Below are positions 37,943 through 39,930 of a DNA stretch of 39,930 bases, piece by piece. Numbering within the stretch: position 1 is the first letter of the stretch; each line of letters starts with the position of its first letter. This DNA is from a virus, in IMG/VR virus record IMGVR_UViG_3300045967_000353, positions 1 through 39,930 of that record; one strand, 5' to 3'. Below the pieces are notes generated by a model that saw only the letters and a program-made list of their open reading frames with translations, was not told the DNA's origin and made no database searches. Made by a program: the position numbers and the translations under genes.

Positions 37943-38689
37943 CTATCTCCCCCAGCCTGTATCCATGCCGCCACTGGTGAAGCCGGCGAGATCGCTGGTC
38001 CCGTACGCCGGGGTCTGGAGTGCCGGATCACAGCCCAGGACGGGTGTTACAGCGTTAAGACGCTTGACGTTGCTTCTGGCCTCTGAGAGCATCGCCGCAA
38101 TCGTGACCGGCACCTCTTTGCCGTACATCGGCGCCTGTTCGGTGGCGAGCCCGGCCACCAGCAGCCGTTCATACCCCGGCGGCAGATTCACCACCGTATC
38201 GAGGGAGGCAAACCCGGTGAGCGGGACCCACGGAAACAGCCCCAGCGTATCGGCGGACTGCGGGACCGGCCACACGGACAGGACGCCGAGCGGCCAGCTC
38301 GGCGCATACGACACGGCCAACGGATAGGTACTCTCCAGGTCCTTCAGGCCAACGCCGCGCTGGTACTCCATCGGCGTGAGCACCGCCACCGGCCAATCCA
38401 GCTCGGGCGTACTGGCCAGCCGCACCAGGGCCCCGTCCAACTTCAGCGGACGCACGGACGCAATCTGCCCCCCCGGCAGGCCCCACGTATAGGCCGCCTG
38501 GCCGGGCACCAGCGGCACGTCCAGGCGTGGAATATGGTACATCATCCAGCGCTCGAGGCTCCACGACTCGACGAGCGCATTGAGACTACTCAGGCCGTCT
38601 GCCGCTTCCTCCGCCACCAGGGGTTCACTGGACGCCATGACCCCCAGCAGCAGCAGACTGCGGCGAATCACTGTCCGTGCGGTCACCAC
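37943..38689 (-). CDS. P22 gp4-like head-completion protein, allele B (248 aa)
   Basis: GTG 38689 (a second GTG follows at once). VTARTVIRRSLLLLGVMASSEPLVAEEAADGLSSLNALVESW, RLDVPLVPGQAAYTWGLPGGQI and GLKDLESTYP match the general layout of gp4-like tail-accessory proteins: an N-terminal helical bundle, then a mixed core with an ALVRLASTPELDWPVAVLTPMEY stretch. The C-terminus is Gly/Ser-rich. Forms the ring beneath the portal in P22. Confidence 0.75.
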   Translation of the reverse strand: MVTARTVIRRSLLLLGVMASSEPLVAEEAADGLSSLNALVESWSLERWMMYHIPRLDVPLVPGQAAYTWGLPGGQIASVRPLKLDGALVRLASTPELDWPVAVLTPMEYQRGVGLKDLESTYPLAVSYAPSWPLGVLSVWPVPQSADTLGLFPWVPLTGFASLDTVVNLPPGYERLLVAGLATEQAPMYGKEVPVTIAAMLSEARSNVKRLNAVTPVLGCDPALQTPAYGTSDLAGFTSGGMDTGWGR

Positions 38690-38692
38690 GGC

Positions 38693-38926
38693 TTACTTCC
38701 TCCGTGACGCGGGCGGCGGCGGGGTCTCGCTCGGCTCGTCGGCCTCGTCACGGTGCGTCCCCTGCGCTTGGGCCGCAGCCGCCTCCTCCGGCGTATAGCC
38801 CTGCACGCGCCACAGCGGGCTGGCAGCGAGCGCCGCATCGACCTCCTCTTGACTCTCGAACAGCCGGGAGGGCTCCGTCGGATGGTGCAACCAGTGCGGA
38901 AATTCGGGGAGAATCAGTTCAGCCAC
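38693..38926 (-). CDS. Small virion-region protein, allele B (77 aa)
   Basis: Same gene as 393-584, starting at GTG 38926 after GGAG. The conserved body is followed by a longer Pro/Glu-rich, basic-ended tail (SETPPPPASRRK) than allele A. The coat stop lies only 11 nt upstream, giving a tightly packed junction without the hairpin element. Confidence 0.65.
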   Translation of the reverse strand: MAELILPEFPHWLHHPTEPSRLFESQEEVDAALAASPLWRVQGYTPEEAAAAQAQGTHRDEADEPSETPPPPASRRK

Positions 38927-38937
38927 GACGAGACTCC

Positions 38938-39930
38938 TTAGCTGAGGGGCGACCACACGCGCACCGCCATGGCCGGGCGCACGCATTTCCAGCCGTAGAG
39001 AATATCCACCCGCGCCGGGTGCATATCGGTATTGATGTCACTATCCTGCCAACTCCGCATACTGAGGCCCGCATCCGGGTCATTCAGGCGGGCAAAGCGG
39101 CCACTGTTGGGCTCCACCAGATCGACCATGGCCAGGGTAAAGGCGCGACGATGATAGGCCAGATTCTGCGCATAGGGCGTATTGGCCGTGCCGAGGAAGG
39201 TAATCGGGGCCGAGGCGGCGGCGGCATTGCTCACCGTCTGCCGGGGATCGGGCGCCAGAATGATCGCCGGGCTGATCGGGATGGTGGCATTGCCGGAGGC
39301 GTCGCTGCTCACGTCAGCGGTCACGGTAAAGTCGCGCAGCCGCCCGGTGGTCTGGCGGCTCATCGGGTTGACCGCATACACGCCGGCCAGTTGGATCACA
39401 TCGCCTTTCTTGAGGCGCAGCGCGGCGGCGGCCGTCCAGCCGGTGGTCGCAATCGTGCTGCCCGTCTGATTGCCGGTGGTCACGGTGGGCGTCCCGCCGC
39501 GCTGCCCGGTGGTATGGATCACAATGTTCTGGTCCATTTTCCAGGTAAAGCCGGCACTGCGGCCCATCTCGCCGGCCACGTATTGCTCGCCGATCTGGGT
39601 CGCTTGCTGGAACAAGCCCTTGTTTTCCGTCACGACGTGGGCCTGCTCCATTGGCTCCAGCACCACCGAGCGCTGGCCATCGCGCGGCGTGCCTTCCTGG
39701 TCCAGGATGGCTCCGGCCAACAGATACACCTCCCATTTGGACGTGGTGGGACTGAGGGCGGGCGACAGCACCGAATTGTACACATCGACGTAGGTTTCGA
39801 GGCCGGAGCGATCCACCGTGTTGGCCAGTTGCACGCTCTGTGGCTGGCCAATCCGCCGACTCCAGTCATCCAGACTCAAGGTGCGTTCCACCGAGGAGAA
39901 CGACACATCACAGTGCTTCTGCGAGGTAAT
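38938..39930 (-). CDS. Major coat protein, allele B, N-terminus cut by the window
   Basis: About 330 codons of the coat gene; the N-terminal ~75 residues lie beyond the window. Differs from allele A (691-1911) at a few residues, for example GQ for GT after RRI, I for L in LAGAILD, Q for A in TTGQRGG, T for A in GSTIA, and L for V in FARLND. The changes are scattered and conservative, as expected of a working allele. Confidence 0.8.
   Translation of the reverse strand: MTSQKHCDVSFSSVERTLSLDDWSRRIGQPQSVQLANTVDRSGLETYVDVYNSVLSPALSPTTSKWEVYLLAGAILDQEGTPRDGQRSVVLEPMEQAHVVTENKGLFQQATQIGEQYVAGEMGRSAGFTWKMDQNIVIHTTGQRGGTPTVTTGNQTGSTIATTGWTAAAALRLKKGDVIQLAGVYAVNPMSRQTTGRLRDFTVTADVSSDASGNATIPISPAIILAPDPRQTVSNAAAASAPITFLGTANTPYAQNLAYHRRAFTLAMVDLVEPNSGRFARLNDPDAGLSMRSWQDSDINTDMHPARVDILYGWKCVRPAMAVRVWSPLS

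Larger units (their letters stand above)
38301..39930. repeat. Terminal overlap, allele B (matches 1-1683)
   Basis: Second version of the region at the window start. It lacks hairpin element H1 and carries a longer end of the small gene. The last 84 bases (39847-39930) are identical to 1600-1683. Confidence 0.85.

Overview
The window reads as one essentially complete genome of a temperate, short-tailed phage with P22-like virion gene order. It is linearised inside the head genes and runs slightly past one full turn. Bases 1-1683 and 38301-39930 are two alleles of the same region (end of a gp4-like gene, a small gene, most of the coat gene), so the circular unit is about 38.3 kb. Base composition is GC-rich throughout except in regulatory gaps, a set of AT-rich hairpin repeats, and a lower-GC HNH gene. 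No host gene, tRNA, rRNA or CRISPR array was recognised. The host is unknown; a Gram-negative bacterium is a guess from the P22-like virion and the peptidoglycan-cutting ejection protein.

Layout. Minus strand 8395 down to 1, continuing at 38926 down to 29939: small and large terminase, two small genes, portal, scaffold, coat, a small gene, gp4-like head-completion protein, gp10-like stabilisation protein, a coiled-coil needle-like protein, a cupin, and three DNA-ejection proteins. The last of these carries a peptidase and a lysozyme-type domain. A plus-strand module (29028-29942) with a ribbon-helix-helix-like protein and three exported or membrane proteins sits between the ejection genes and the tail fibre, where P22 carries its immI region. 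Minus strand 28949 down to 21077: fibre, spike, membrane protein, beta-helix protein and small Cys-rich genes. Plus strand 9149-20953: early genes (coiled-coil proteins, SWIM/annealing-like protein, integrase, Cro-like and HTH proteins, replication initiator, loader-like protein, RecT-like protein, HNH and VRR-NUC nucleases, a C5-methyltransferase-like protein, a TnpB element, small zinc-binding-type proteins).

Control. Two divergent repressor modules are visible. One is a minus-strand XRE repressor (8672-8965) facing the plus early operon, with well-formed promoters in both directions and palindromes over the plus -35 and -10. The other is a second XRE gene (12194-12577) facing a Cro-like gene (12752-12949), again with promoters both ways. 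The integrase (11040-12197) lies between them, preceded by five copies of a 9-bp motif that look like integrase arm sites.

The least explained feature is a family of AT-rich inverted-repeat elements built from a 7-bp unit (ATGGAGA), placed at gene boundaries in at least seven places. One is present in one allele of the coat-gene boundary and absent in the other, which is direct evidence of gain or loss. The unit contains both a Shine-Dalgarno-like GGAG and an ATG, and several phage genes start or stop inside these elements.
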